A DNA stretch of 64,000 bases. Origin: UBA4615 sp046046245 (GTDB lineage Bacteria; Pseudomonadota; Gammaproteobacteria; Burkholderiales; Burkholderiaceae_E). The notes under the pieces are model-generated. The model made no database searches, was not told the origin of the DNA, and saw nothing but the letters and a program-made list of their open reading frames with translations. The stretch is taken from the NCBI GenBank assembly GCA_046046245.1, contig JBJOKE010000059.1, positions 62,001-126,000 of the forward strand, in the 5' to 3' direction. Each line of letters starts with the position of its first letter. Position 1 is the first letter of the stretch. Shown here piece by piece: positions 33,415 to 42,185 of the stretch. The position numbers and the translations under genes are program-made.

Positions 33415-34209
33415 ATGCGTTGGGTCCGCTTCCTCGCGCCGGGGGCCACCGGGCCGGCGTTCGGCGCGCTGAGCGACGACGGCGAGCACGTCGACGCGAT
33501 CGACGGGGACCTCTTCGGCGAACGGCGCCCGAGCGGCCGGAGATGGCGCGTCGCCGACACGACGCTGCTCGCGCCGATCGTGCCGCCGACCTTCTACGCG
33601 GCCACCGGCAACTATCCCGGCCATTTCCGCAATACCGCCGCGCGGGCGGGCCGGCCGGTCGAGCTGCCGACGCGCTGCGAGGTCGGCTACCGCGCGAGCA
33701 ATGCGCTGACCGGCCCCGGCCAGCCGATCGTGATCCCGCCGGACGCCTCGGGCACCGTGCAGCTCGAGGCCGAGCTGGTGGTGGTGATCGGCCGCCGGGC
33801 GCGGCACCTGACCGAGGCCGAGGCGCTCGGCTGCGTGTTCGGCTACACCATCGGCAACGACGTCAGCGAGCGGACCTGGCAGGCGTCCGACCGGACGATC
33901 TGGCGCGCGAAGAACAGCGACACCTTCAAGCCGATGGGGCCCTGGATCGAGACCGACCCGCCGCCGCCCGAGGGCATGACCACGACCGTCCGATTGAACG
34001 GCACCGAGGTGGCCCGATTCCCCACCCACTCGATGATCTTCGGCGTCGCCCGCACCCTGGCCGCGATCAGCCGCTACATGACGCTGCACCCGGGCGACGT
34101 GGTGTGGATGGGTACCGAGGACCCGACGCCGGACATGGTCGCCGGCGATCGGGTCGAGATCGCGATCACCGGGCTCGGTGTTCTGGCCAATCCGGTCGTG
34201 GCCGGGTGA
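33415..34209 (+). CDS. fumarylacetoacetate hydrolase (FAH) family protein
   Basis: A 264-residue FAH-fold enzyme; the family hydrolyses, decarboxylates or isomerises diketo- and hydroxymuconate-type acids. Metal-site motifs are visible as TVQLEAELVVVIGR and YTIGNDVSERTWQ, and DTFKPMGPWI is a typical substrate-side loop. The ATG at 33415 is 5 bp after the ABC ATPase, so the gene belongs to the transporter operon and probably acts on the imported compound or a derivative. This argues the importer carries an organic acid or conjugate rather than a plain peptide; that is inference. Confidence 0.88.
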   Translation: MRWVRFLAPGATGPAFGALSDDGEHVDAIDGDLFGERRPSGRRWRVADTTLLAPIVPPTFYAATGNYPGHFRNTAARAGRPVELPTRCEVGYRASNALTGPGQPIVIPPDASGTVQLEAELVVVIGRRARHLTEAEALGCVFGYTIGNDVSERTWQASDRTIWRAKNSDTFKPMGPWIETDPPPPEGMTTTVRLNGTEVARFPTHSMIFGVARTLAAISRYMTLHPGDVVWMGTEDPTPDMVAGDRVEIAITGLGVLANPVVAG

Positions 34210-34219
34210 GCGCGCGGGC

Positions 34220-34247
34220 GTCCGTGCAGGCCGAGGCCTGCACGGAC
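34220..34247. terminator. bidirectional hairpin between convergent FAH and SBP genes
   Basis: Arms GTCCGTGCAGG and CCTGCACGGAC around CCGAGG (the innermost two loop pairs can also pair) fill the 49-bp gap between convergent genes. No T-run is seen. Confidence 0.5.
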
Positions 34248-34258
34248 CTCGCCCGGCC

Positions 34259-35899
34259 TCACTTCGTCATCGTGATGCCCGAGAAGTTCTGGAACCAGTT
34301 CTGCGCCTGCACGAACCCCCGCACCTTCGGGCTCATCGCACGCGCGTTCACGTCGTGGGTGACCATCACGAACAGCTGGTCCTCGACGAACTTCTCGTGC
34401 AGCTTCTGCAGCGCCGCGGTCTGCGCGGTCGCGTCGAACGAGGTCTGCGCCGACATCAGCAGCGCGTCCATGTCCTTGTCCTGGTACCAGCCCCAGTTCG
34501 TGCCCTTCGGCGACACCAGGTCGGACTTCACGTGCCGCACGAACGCGGTGAACGGGTCCTGGATGAAGTAGCTGTAGTTCAGCGCGACCGCGCCGCGGTT
34601 CGCCGGGTCCTTGGCACCGCCGCGCCACGCGGCGAGCAGCGCGTTCCACTCGAGCACCTCCAGGTCCACCTTCACGCCGACGTCGCGCAGGTTCTGCTGC
34701 AGGAACTCGTTCATCGGGATCGGCTGCATCATCCCCGAGCCGGACGACGGGATCAGCACCTTCAGGGTCAGCGGCTTGGCGGCGGTGTAACCCGCGTCGG
34801 CCAGCAGCTTCCTCGCGGCGGCCGGGTCGTGCTTCAGCGGCGTCGCCTTGCCGAACCACGCGTGCCCCGGCGGCATGAAGCCCTTGGCGGGCAGCGACAG
34901 TCCGCCCAGGAACTGGTTCAGGCCCTCTCGGTCGATCGCGAGGTTGATCGCGGCGCGCACCTTCGGGTCGCGGAACGGCGAGCCCTCGAGCATCGACAGG
35001 TGCCAGACCCAGTTGTGCGGATAGGCGTTGGTCACGATCTGCATGCCCGCGCCCTTGAGGCTGCCCACCGCATCGGGCGGCGGCGCCTCGATCCAGTCGA
35101 CCTGGCCCGAGCGCAGCGCGGCCACGCGCGAGTTCGCCTCGGGCAGCGGCACGAGCACCAGCTTCTCGAGCTTCGGCACCCGGGCCTTGTCCCAGTAGTC
35201 CGGGTTGGGCACGAGCTCGGCCCGCTCGCGCGGGGTCCACGACACCAGCTTCCATGGACCGGTGCCCGACGGGGTCTTGCCGTAGGCGCCCCAGTCGCGG
35301 CCCATCTTCTCGAAGTGCGCGGGCGAGGACATCGGGATCCAGGCGAGCTGGTACGGCAGGAAGGCGTCGGGCTCCTTGGTGGTGATCTCGACCGTGGTCG
35401 CGTCGATCGCGCGCGCCGACGCGATCGACGGGATCCGCGAGCGGCCCTGCGCGGCCTGCTTCGGGTCGAACTGCGGCGACTTCTCGTCGAGCAGCTTCGC
35501 GATGTTCCAGACGACGGCCTGCGCGTCGAAGGTCGAACCGTCGTGGTACTTCACCCCGGGCCGCAGCCGGAAGGTCCACTTCGTCCGGTCCTTCGGATCC
35601 GCGGACCACGACAGCGCGAGGCCGGGCACCAGCGTGGAGGGCTTGTCGGCGCTCGACAGGTCCCACATCACCAGCTGGTCGTAGAGGGTGTTGGCCATGA
35701 ACCGCTGGCCCTCGCCGCCCTGGTCGGCCTGGCCGGTGGTGAGCGGAATGTCGGCGGCGGTCATGCCGATCCGCAGCGTGCCCTGGGCGGCGGCCGAGAG
35801 GGGCAGTGCACAGGCGGCGGCGACGAGCCAGGCCGCGGCACGGGAACGCCGCAGCGGGGAGCATGCCCGGACGGCAGCGGCGCGGGGGAACGGGATCAT
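34259..35899 (-). CDS. orphan peptide-type ABC substrate-binding protein (SBP family 5)
   Basis: A 546-residue periplasmic binding protein with a long arginine-rich n-region and signal ending near ALPLSAAAQ (about 39). Landmarks are WTFRLRPGVKYHDGSTFDAQAVVWNI, TPSGTGPWKLVSWTPRE and DPKVRAAINLAIDREGL. The ATG at 35899 follows GGAGG. No permease or ATPase lies on this strand, so it may feed the importer encoded just across the hairpin, giving that transporter two alternative binding proteins. Ligand unknown. Confidence 0.92.
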   Translation of the reverse strand: MIPFPRAAAVRACSPLRRSRAAAWLVAAACALPLSAAAQGTLRIGMTAADIPLTTGQADQGGEGQRFMANTLYDQLVMWDLSSADKPSTLVPGLALSWSADPKDRTKWTFRLRPGVKYHDGSTFDAQAVVWNIAKLLDEKSPQFDPKQAAQGRSRIPSIASARAIDATTVEITTKEPDAFLPYQLAWIPMSSPAHFEKMGRDWGAYGKTPSGTGPWKLVSWTPRERAELVPNPDYWDKARVPKLEKLVLVPLPEANSRVAALRSGQVDWIEAPPPDAVGSLKGAGMQIVTNAYPHNWVWHLSMLEGSPFRDPKVRAAINLAIDREGLNQFLGGLSLPAKGFMPPGHAWFGKATPLKHDPAAARKLLADAGYTAAKPLTLKVLIPSSGSGMMQPIPMNEFLQQNLRDVGVKVDLEVLEWNALLAAWRGGAKDPANRGAVALNYSYFIQDPFTAFVRHVKSDLVSPKGTNWGWYQDKDMDALLMSAQTSFDATAQTAALQKLHEKFVEDQLFVMVTHDVNARAMSPKVRGFVQAQNWFQNFSGITMTK

Positions 35900-35931
35900 G
35901 GGAACCTCCGTAGTGCCCGGGCCGCTCGCGA

Positions 35932-35948
35932 GGCACCAACACGGTGCC
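35932..35948 (-). terminator. small hairpin downstream of birA
   Basis: GGCACC and GGTGCC arms around AACAC lie between birA and the binding-protein gene, both read on the minus strand. It may terminate birA transcription or mark the binding-protein promoter region; no T-run is present. Confidence 0.3.
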
Positions 35949-35999
35949 CGTCGGCCGGGGCGCGCGGATCCAGCGCAAGCAGCGTGCCAGCGCGACGGC

Positions 36000-36764
36000 T
36001 CAGCCCCGGCGCCGGACCCCCACCTCGCCGCTGGCCACTCGATCGAGCGTCCCGTCGGGCCGCTCGACGCGCAGCGCGCCGTCGTCGTCGATCCCGCGAG
36101 CGACGACCGGCTCGCGCGTGCCGTCGGGCCGGAGCAGGTCGACCGGCGCATCGGCGAGCGCGTCGAGCGCGCGCCAGCGCGCCAGCCAGGGCCTCAGCCC
36201 GTCGCGGGCGAAGGCCGGCACCAGCGCGGCGAGCGCCTGCGCGAGTCCGCGCGCGAAGGCCTCGCGCTCGGGTGCCGCCCCCGGCTCGAAGAGCGCGCCC
36301 GCCGGCTGGCCGAGCCGGCGGGCGTCGAGGGCCGGCTGCGGCAGCAGGTTGAGCCCGACGCCGACCACGACCCGCTGCAGCGCGCCCTGCTGGCGGATCT
36401 CGACGAGGATGCCGCCGGCCTTCGCGAGCCCCCCGGCCGGCGCATCGACCAGCACGTCGTTCGGCCACTTCAGCCGGGGGCGGGCGCCGCGTGCGGCGAC
36501 GGCCTCGGCCACGACCACGCCCGCCGCCAGCGGCAGCCCGAGCAGCGAGGCGCCGTCGGCCTCGCGCTCGACGGCGACCGACAGCGCGACCGCATGCGGC
36601 GACTCGGTCACCCACGCACGCCCGTTTCGGCCGCGCCCGGCGTCCTGGACGTCGGCCATCAGGGCGCGGGGTCCGGCCGGCCCGGCGCCGAACGGCCGCC
36701 GCATCAGCTCGGTACTGGTCGAGTCGATGCGTGCGACGTGCTCGAAACGCACGGGATCGATCAT
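36000..36764 (-). CDS. birA: biotin–[acetyl-CoA-carboxylase] ligase
   Basis: A 254-residue monofunctional biotin protein ligase that activates biotin with ATP and attaches it to the biotin carboxyl carrier protein. The biotinyl-AMP loop is GRGRNGR (43–49) and the KWPNDVLV motif is at 99–106. The N-terminal DNA-binding domain of the E. coli protein is absent, so it is not a repressor. The ATG at 36764 has GGGGGAG upstream. A type III pantothenate kinase gene often follows in relatives; here it does not. Confidence 0.92.
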   Translation of the reverse strand: MIDPVRFEHVARIDSTSTELMRRPFGAGPAGPRALMADVQDAGRGRNGRAWVTESPHAVALSVAVEREADGASLLGLPLAAGVVVAEAVAARGARPRLKWPNDVLVDAPAGGLAKAGGILVEIRQQGALQRVVVGVGLNLLPQPALDARRLGQPAGALFEPGAAPEREAFARGLAQALAALVPAFARDGLRPWLARWRALDALADAPVDLLRPDGTREPVVARGIDDDGALRVERPDGTLDRVASGEVGVRRRG

Positions 36765-36790
36765 GTAAGCTCCCCCGGATCGGACCCGCC

Positions 36791-37945
36791 ATGTTTACCA
36801 CGACCGTCGCATCGGCCCGCCCCACGCGCGCGACGGCGCTGATGCGCGCGCTGAGCCTGCTGTTCGCCGCGGCGGTGGGCTTTGCGACGCTCTATCCGCT
36901 GGTCGAGGTCCGCCCCGCCGCCGGCAATCCCTTCGCCTTCCTCGCCGGCGGGCTGCCCCGCTGGTGGACCTGGTTCGACGTCCTGAGCAACGCGCTCGCC
37001 TACGGCGTGCTCGCGCTCCTGCTGAGCCTCGCGTGGCTGCCGCGGGCGCGGCCCTGGGCGGGCTTCCTGGCGGTCACCGCGGCCGGCGCCCTGCTGTCGC
37101 TGCTGCTCGAGGCGGTCCAGCACTACCTGCCCTCGCGCGTGCCCTCGCTGCTCGACTGGATCGCCAACACCGGCGGCGCGGCCGGCGGCGCGTGGCTCGG
37201 CGCGACGCTCAACGGCGCGGCGCGGCGCACCGACCGGATCGCGCTGCCGGTGCGCGACCGCTGGTACGAGCAGGGGCCGCCCACCGGCTGGGTGCTGCTG
37301 CTGCTGTGGCTGTCCGCGCAGCTGGTGCCGCAGCGGCTGCTGTTCGCGACCGGCCACATCGAGCCGGTCCTGCAGCGGCTGCTCGACCGGCTGCAGCTGC
37401 CCGATGCGCCCGACCTGTCGCGCACGGTCGACCGGCTCTGGGGCGCGGCGCACGCGCCGCTCGGGTACGGCGTCGCGATCGAGGCCGCCTCGACGATCTG
37501 CGCGCTGTGCGCGGTCGGCGCGATCGCGTTCGCGCTGGTCCAGGGCCCGCGCCGTCGGCTGGTGCTGGTGGCGGTGATCGCGGCGGTCGCGTTCGGGCTG
37601 CGCAGCCTCGCGACGCAGATGGTCTACGGCGCGGCGGCGCCGTTCGCGTGGGTCACGCCGGGGGCGCAGGGCGGACTGGTCGTGGGTACGGTGCTGCTCT
37701 ACGGGCTGGAGACGCTCGGTCCCCGCTCGCGTGCCGCGGTGGGGCTCGCGGCGACGCTGGCCGGCGCGCTGCTGGTCAACGTCGCGCCCGAGGATCCCTA
37801 CTTCGACACGATGGTCGCCGGCCTGCGGGCGGGCCAGCTCTCGAACCTGCAGGGGCTGCTGCGCACCGTGTCGGTCGCGTGGCCGCTGCTCGCGCTCGCC
37901 TGGTTCTGGCGGCGCACCGGACGCGGCGCGAACGCATCGGTCTGA
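36791..37945 (+). CDS. VanZ-family membrane protein
   Basis: A 384-residue polytopic membrane protein with about nine to ten hydrophobic segments. The N-terminal third carries the VanZ pattern: DVLSNALAYGVLALLL near 58 and LEAVQHYLPSRVPSLLDWIANTGGAAGG near 100–128. VanZ relatives are linked to glycopeptide tolerance and envelope functions, but the C-terminal two thirds is an extra membrane region of unknown role. The ATG at 36791 is 26 bp from the divergent birA start, so both promoters must overlap the neighbouring coding regions. Confidence 0.8.
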   Translation: MFTTTVASARPTRATALMRALSLLFAAAVGFATLYPLVEVRPAAGNPFAFLAGGLPRWWTWFDVLSNALAYGVLALLLSLAWLPRARPWAGFLAVTAAGALLSLLLEAVQHYLPSRVPSLLDWIANTGGAAGGAWLGATLNGAARRTDRIALPVRDRWYEQGPPTGWVLLLLWLSAQLVPQRLLFATGHIEPVLQRLLDRLQLPDAPDLSRTVDRLWGAAHAPLGYGVAIEAASTICALCAVGAIAFALVQGPRRRLVLVAVIAAVAFGLRSLATQMVYGAAAPFAWVTPGAQGGLVVGTVLLYGLETLGPRSRAAVGLAATLAGALLVNVAPEDPYFDTMVAGLRAGQLSNLQGLLRTVSVAWPLLALAWFWRRTGRGANASV

Positions 37946-37977
37946 GCGGCGGCACGCGGCGGCGGGACCGGAACGAC

Positions 37978-38013
37978 GCGGGGCCCCGGCACAGCCTCGT
38001 GCCGGGGCCCCGC
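37978..38013. terminator. strong bidirectional hairpin terminator candidate
   Basis: A perfect 15-bp GC-rich stem (positions 37978–37992 with 37999–38013) and 6-nt loop AGCCTC lies between convergent VanZ and lipoprotein genes. There is no T-run, but stem length and position support a terminator for both strands. Confidence 0.65.
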
Positions 38014-38039
38014 GCCCGCCTGACCGGCTCGCCCGCCCG

Positions 38040-40163
38040 TCAGGGCTGGGTGGGCAGCGTCAGCTTGTACAGCGCGGTCATCGACGAGAACTCCATCTGG
38101 CGACCGTCGCGGCCCCAGAGCTCGAGCATGTTGACGGTCGAGCCGACGGCGTACTGGTCACGGTACGGCGCGGCCGCGCAGTGCGCGTCCAGGCTGTTCT
38201 GCGCCGAGCACTTGATCACCGCCTTGCGGGCGGAGGCCGGCACGGCCACGCTGTCGTTGAACCGGGCACCGCCCGACGGCGCGCGGCCGTAGATCGACAC
38301 CGAGGTCGGCGCGATCGCGCCCGAGGGCACCGTCCAGAACGCACCGCCGCCATCGGCCTCCAGGTAGGCGTACTGCGGCGATTGCGCGCTCGGGGTGTCG
38401 ACGAACGACACGAACCCGCCGGTCGCGCTCTCGGCCTTCAGCCCGGCCTTCAGCGCCTGACCCGGCTCGGCGAACTTCACCTGCGAGGCCTCGGCCAGTG
38501 TCATCGCGCGCGATACCGTGCGGTACGACTGCACGACGTTCGGGGTGACGCCGTCGGCGTGGAAGAACTCCATCCGCCAGACGCCCTGGTCGGGGATCGA
38601 ACGGATGTAGTCGTCGGTGTAGACGGTGCGGTCGGCGAAGAAGAGCGCGCTGTCCACGTCCGCCGGGTGCACGGCGAGCGCGGGATTCAGCAGCTTGCCG
38701 GCCAGCCGGATCACCGGCGTGGCGGACACCGTGCCGTTGCGCACGAGGGCCAGGTAGCTCAGGCCCCCGTTCGGCATGTAGGTGAGCACGTTGCCGCGCG
38801 GCGTCGTCACCTCCACCCTGGAGAACAGCGGGTTGTTCGAGCCGTCGACGCGGTTGGCGATCTGCACGTTGTAGCCGACCGAGAGGCTGCTCGCATCGGG
38901 CGTGTTCAGGTGCTCGCGGCGCTGCACGATCGGGCGCACGCTCGCGTTGTACGCGTACTGGTTGCCGATCATCTTCAGCTTGCCGTCGGCGACGCGGACC
39001 GCGGCCTGCTCGGGCGAGACCGTGCCGTCGGGCAGCACGACCTTGTACGACACGATCCAGTCGCCGTTGGCCCGGAAGAAGTCGAACGTGCCGGACTCCC
39101 AGCGCAGGCCGGTCACGCCGTCTCGGAACAGGCTCGAGTAGGCCCCGTTCGGACCCACGACCGCGCCGTTCGACAGGAAGGTCGACGGATCGTCCTGATG
39201 GAACACCGTGCGGCAGGCGGCCGCGACGACCGTCGAGCCGTTGCTCGTGCCGGCGCTCACGCGCTGCGCGGCAGGCAGCGCGTAGCAGGCGTTCAGCCGT
39301 GCGGCGAGGTCGGCGATCGCGCCGGGCACGTTGACCGTGCTCAGCGCGCCGAGGGTGGCGTTCGCCGGCAGCGCCGGGATCGTCCTGGCGTTCGACTGGA
39401 ACGAGATCGAGACCGGTGCCGCGTCCTCGGCGGTCGGCACGGCCTTCACGGTGACCTCGACGTTCGACGTGGTGCCGTCGGGGCGGATGCTGACCTGCAG
39501 CGCGTCGAGCACCTTGTCGTAGCCGGTGCCGTCGGCGGCGAACGCGCCCTGGATCGGGTCGATGGTCGCACCGAGCAGGTCGGTCAGCGGCTTGAGCGCG
39601 GCGGTCACGCGGTCGACCGCGGTCCGCAGCGAATCGGCTGTGAACGGCGCCGTGCCGGACGCGAGCCGGGTCATCAGCGTCTGCGGGTCGCCATCGGCCG
39701 AGAGCGTCGCGGCGATCAGGTGGGTGATCGGGGTCACGTTGACCGTGCCGGACTTCGCGTCGCCGAGCGCGCTGAGCAGCGACACCTCGCCGAGCTCTGC
39801 CTGCACGACGAAGGGCGCCTTCGGCTCGAGGCCGAGCGGGCAGGCGTACGAGCCGTCGGCGGCGGCGGTCGCCTCGCAGATCTTCGCGCCGACGGCGTCG
39901 AACACGCGGATCGTCGCGCCCGCGAGCGGCGCGCCGGTGGCGGCGACGCCGCTGATGGACACCGGCGAGGGGGCCGGCGCGGCCGCGGTCGGCGTGGAGG
40001 CGGCCGGCGTGGAGGCGGTCGGGGTCGTCGTCGTCGCGTCTCCACCGCCGCCGCCGCAGGCGGAGACCGCGAGCGCGATGGCGGTGACTGCGATCGGGGC
40101 GGCGTGGCGGGCACCGACGAGCGAGCGGAGGCGGGGGGAGGCCTTCGGGGGCACCAGGGACAT
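38040..40163 (-). CDS. large lipoprotein with carboxypeptidase-regulatory-like domain, function unknown
   Basis: A 707-residue predicted lipoprotein. The signal ends in the lipobox LAVSAC with acylated Cys at about 36, followed by GGGGG and a Thr/Pro/Ala-rich linker (about 42–68). Residues 70–110 (SISGVAATGAPLAGATIRVFDAVGAKICEATAAADGSYACPL) match the Ig-like carboxypeptidase-regulatory fold. The C-terminal 550 residues have no fold recognised by eye. Cysteines in pairs (ACYALP…AACRTVF, IKCSAQ…AHCAAAP) may form disulfides in the periplasm or on the surface. The ATG at 40163 follows GGAG. It stands alone between terminator and divergent gene; role unknown. Confidence 0.8.
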   Translation of the reverse strand: MSLVPPKASPRLRSLVGARHAAPIAVTAIALAVSACGGGGGDATTTTPTASTPAASTPTAAAPAPSPVSISGVAATGAPLAGATIRVFDAVGAKICEATAAADGSYACPLGLEPKAPFVVQAELGEVSLLSALGDAKSGTVNVTPITHLIAATLSADGDPQTLMTRLASGTAPFTADSLRTAVDRVTAALKPLTDLLGATIDPIQGAFAADGTGYDKVLDALQVSIRPDGTTSNVEVTVKAVPTAEDAAPVSISFQSNARTIPALPANATLGALSTVNVPGAIADLAARLNACYALPAAQRVSAGTSNGSTVVAAACRTVFHQDDPSTFLSNGAVVGPNGAYSSLFRDGVTGLRWESGTFDFFRANGDWIVSYKVVLPDGTVSPEQAAVRVADGKLKMIGNQYAYNASVRPIVQRREHLNTPDASSLSVGYNVQIANRVDGSNNPLFSRVEVTTPRGNVLTYMPNGGLSYLALVRNGTVSATPVIRLAGKLLNPALAVHPADVDSALFFADRTVYTDDYIRSIPDQGVWRMEFFHADGVTPNVVQSYRTVSRAMTLAEASQVKFAEPGQALKAGLKAESATGGFVSFVDTPSAQSPQYAYLEADGGGAFWTVPSGAIAPTSVSIYGRAPSGGARFNDSVAVPASARKAVIKCSAQNSLDAHCAAAPYRDQYAVGSTVNMLELWGRDGRQMEFSSMTALYKLTLPTQP

Positions 40164-40626
40164 GGGATCTCCGTGTAGAGAGGATCGACTGCGGCACGCG
40201 GGGGCGGCCGGGGCGTTTCGGGCGGCGCTGCGTCTGGACCGACGGCAGGCGCGCGTTTCGCGCGGAGCGGAGGTCGCCAGGTCCGGTCGGCCCGATTGCG
40301 GCGGAGGACCGCCCGGACTATGTCGAACGCCGGCGGCGCAGGCCATGCGAACGACCGACCCTTCCGACGAGCGGCCGACTGCGGGCGGCGGACCGTCGGG
40401 CCGCGTGGGCGCGACCCGACGGTCGCGCTCCGGAATCGCCGACGCGGTTCCGGGCGTTCCGGCCGCGACCGTCCGGCGGCCGCGCCGCTCGCCGCGCCGG
40501 GCATCGCGCGCGGCGCGGGGATCGACGGCATACTCTCGGGCCGGGGCCCGCCGGCGAGATGCCGGCACGGATCCCGCCCGACCGGCGCGCCGCGCGGTCG
40601 CGACCACCCCGCCTCCCCGAGCGACG
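40164..40626. other. 463-bp divergent intergenic region
   Basis: This separates the lipoprotein gene (minus) from the ferredoxin gene (plus). No convincing ORF, RNA or repeat was recognised; ORFs here are frame shadows. A CATACT hexamer at 40529–40534 could be a −10 element for the plus-strand operon, but no good −35 accompanies it. Confidence 0.4.
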
Positions 40627-40935
40627 ATGCACTACTCGCACCACATCTTCTTCTGCCTGAACCGCCGCGACGACGGCCGCGCCTGCTGTGCGGAGCACCG
40701 CGCCGAGGCGCTCCAGGCCCACGCGAAGGACCGGGTGAAGGCGCTCGGCCTCAACGGCCCCGGCAAGGTCCGCGTCAACCGGGCCGGCTGCCTCGACCGC
40801 TGCGAGCTCGGGCCGGTCGCGGTCGTCTACCCCGAGGGCGTCTGGTACACCTTCGTCGACGAGAAGGACATCGACGAGATCGTCGAGAGCCACCTGCGCG
40901 ACGGCAAGGTGGTGGAGCGACTCAAGGTCGACTGA
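40627..40935 (+). CDS. thioredoxin-like [2Fe-2S] ferredoxin
   Basis: A 102-residue protein of the thioredoxin-fold [2Fe-2S] ferredoxin family. Cysteines at 10, 20, 21, 55 and 59 (FFCLNRR, RACCAEH, GCLDRCELGP) provide the cluster ligands. VYPEGVWYTFVDEKDIDEIVESHL is the conserved C-terminal region. The ATG at 40627 has no strong ribosome binding site but fits the family start. It is followed 2 bp later by the hydrolase gene. Role is probably electron transfer; partner unknown. Confidence 0.88.
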   Translation: MHYSHHIFFCLNRRDDGRACCAEHRAEALQAHAKDRVKALGLNGPGKVRVNRAGCLDRCELGPVAVVYPEGVWYTFVDEKDIDEIVESHLRDGKVVERLKVD

Positions 40936-40937
40936 CG

Positions 40938-41573
40938 ATGAATCCGGGCACCCGGGTCGTCGGCCTCCACGGTCCCGTCGGCCGCATCGACGTCGCCGTC
41001 GACCGGCCCGACGAGGGCATGCCGGTTCGGGGCCTCGCGGTCGTCGCGCACCCCCATCCGCTCTACGGCGGCGCCCGCGACAACAAGGTCGTGCAGACGC
41101 TCGCGCGCGCGCTGCTGGCGCTCGGCCACGTCTGCTGGCGCCCGGACTTCCGCGGCGTCGGTGCCACCGAGGGCGCGTACGACGAGGGCCGGGGCGAGAC
41201 CGAGGACCTGCTCGCCGTGGTGGCCGCCGCGCGCGCGGCCGAGCCCGGCGGCGCGGCGCTGCCGCTGGTGCTGGCCGGCTTCTCGTTCGGCAGCTTCGTG
41301 CAGTCGCGGGTCGCGCGGCGGCTCGCCGAGGCGGGCACGCCCGCGTCGCGGCTGGTCTTCGTCGGCACCGCGGCCTCGCGCTTCGCGGTCGAGCCGGTGC
41401 CCGCCGACACCGTCGTGATCCACGGCGAGGTCGACGACACCGTGCCGCTGTCGGCGGTGCTGGACTGGGCGCGGCCGCAGGAGCTGCCTGTGATCGTCAT
41501 CCCCGGGGCCGACCATTTCTTCCACCGCAGGCTGACCGGACTGAAGCAGCTGCTGGTGCGCGAGCTGCGCTGA
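40938..41573 (+). CDS. alpha/beta hydrolase
   Basis: A 211-residue cytoplasmic alpha/beta hydrolase. The nucleophile elbow is GFSFGS (Ser near 116), the acid lies in HGEVDDTVPL and the histidine in GADHFFHRR. AVVAHPHPLYGGARDNKVVQTLARAL is a hallmark of the small-hydrolase subgroup often found beside this ferredoxin in Burkholderiales. Substrate unknown. Confidence 0.88.
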   Translation: MNPGTRVVGLHGPVGRIDVAVDRPDEGMPVRGLAVVAHPHPLYGGARDNKVVQTLARALLALGHVCWRPDFRGVGATEGAYDEGRGETEDLLAVVAAARAAEPGGAALPLVLAGFSFGSFVQSRVARRLAEAGTPASRLVFVGTAASRFAVEPVPADTVVIHGEVDDTVPLSAVLDWARPQELPVIVIPGADHFFHRRLTGLKQLLVRELR

Positions 41574-41587
41574 AGGCTCGCGCGTCC

Positions 41588-42166
41588 GTGGCCGACACCC
41601 TCGACCCCCGCCTGGTCTACTCGAAGACGGCCTCCGGCGTCGGCGAGATCGAGCATCGCAGCGACACGATCTCCGTGCCCGCGCGGCGCGTGCTCGTGCT
41701 GATCGACGGCCGGCGGCCGCTCGCGGCGCTGCCCGCCGCGGTGCGCCCGGGCGAGCTGCCGAAGATGATCGACGAGCTGCTCGCGAAGGGGCTGATCGCA
41801 CTGTCGGGCATCGTCGACGAGCTGCCGGGCGGCGCGACCGACCTGCGCGACCCGCGGCTCGAGGACTTCAAGCGCCGCATCGACGGCGCGGTGCTGAACG
41901 AGCTCGGGCCGTCCGGCGTGGTCCTCGAGGCGCGCCTGCAGGACTGCGTGAACATGACCGTGCTGCGCAGCGTGCTGCGCGAGGTCATCGAGCTGGTCCG
42001 GACCCGCGCCGGCGACGCCGCGGCGGCCCGGGTGTCGGCCGCCGCCCAGCGCGCGCACTCGGCCTGGATGCACCGCGGCCGCGACGCGGTCATGCCACGG
42101 CCCGACGCCGGCCCGCCGCCGCCGGCCGCCGCCCGGCCGAAGGGTCGCGGCGACGCCGGGTCGTGA
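41588..42166 (+). CDS. conserved hypothetical protein
   Basis: A 192-residue protein without a recognised domain. The N-terminal 75 residues (SKTASGVGEIEHRSDTISVPARRVLVLIDGRRPLAALPAAV … LPKMIDELLAKGLIAL) look like a small winged-helix or regulatory fold; residues 90–165 are helical and the last 25 are Pro/Ala-rich and probably disordered. The GTG at 41588 is chosen because it is 14 bp after the hydrolase gene and gives an MADTLDPRLVY start. It precedes dacC; a role in envelope or signalling is only a guess from context. Confidence 0.7.
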   Translation: MADTLDPRLVYSKTASGVGEIEHRSDTISVPARRVLVLIDGRRPLAALPAAVRPGELPKMIDELLAKGLIALSGIVDELPGGATDLRDPRLEDFKRRIDGAVLNELGPSGVVLEARLQDCVNMTVLRSVLREVIELVRTRAGDAAAARVSAAAQRAHSAWMHRGRDAVMPRPDAGPPPPAAARPKGRGDAGS

Positions 42167-42179
42167 CCCGACCGAACCG

Positions 42180-42185
42180 TATAAT
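42180..42185 (+). promoter_or_regulatory. −10 element of the dacC promoter
   Basis: A perfect TATAAT within CGTATAATCCG lies 58 bp before the dacC ATG in otherwise GC-rich DNA. The −35 region is poor. The same 11-mer recurs on the minus strand upstream of lpoA. Confidence 0.55.

Noticed and set aside
34220..34247. Short inverted repeat as an insertion-sequence end or CRISPR-like repeat
   Set aside because: It is a single copy between convergent stops with no spacer array or transposase, so a terminator is the simpler reading.
37731..40178. An 815-residue plus-strand ORF opposite the lipoprotein gene
   Set aside because: Low-complexity His/Arg/Val composition and no motif; the minus strand has a signal peptide, lipobox and domain match.
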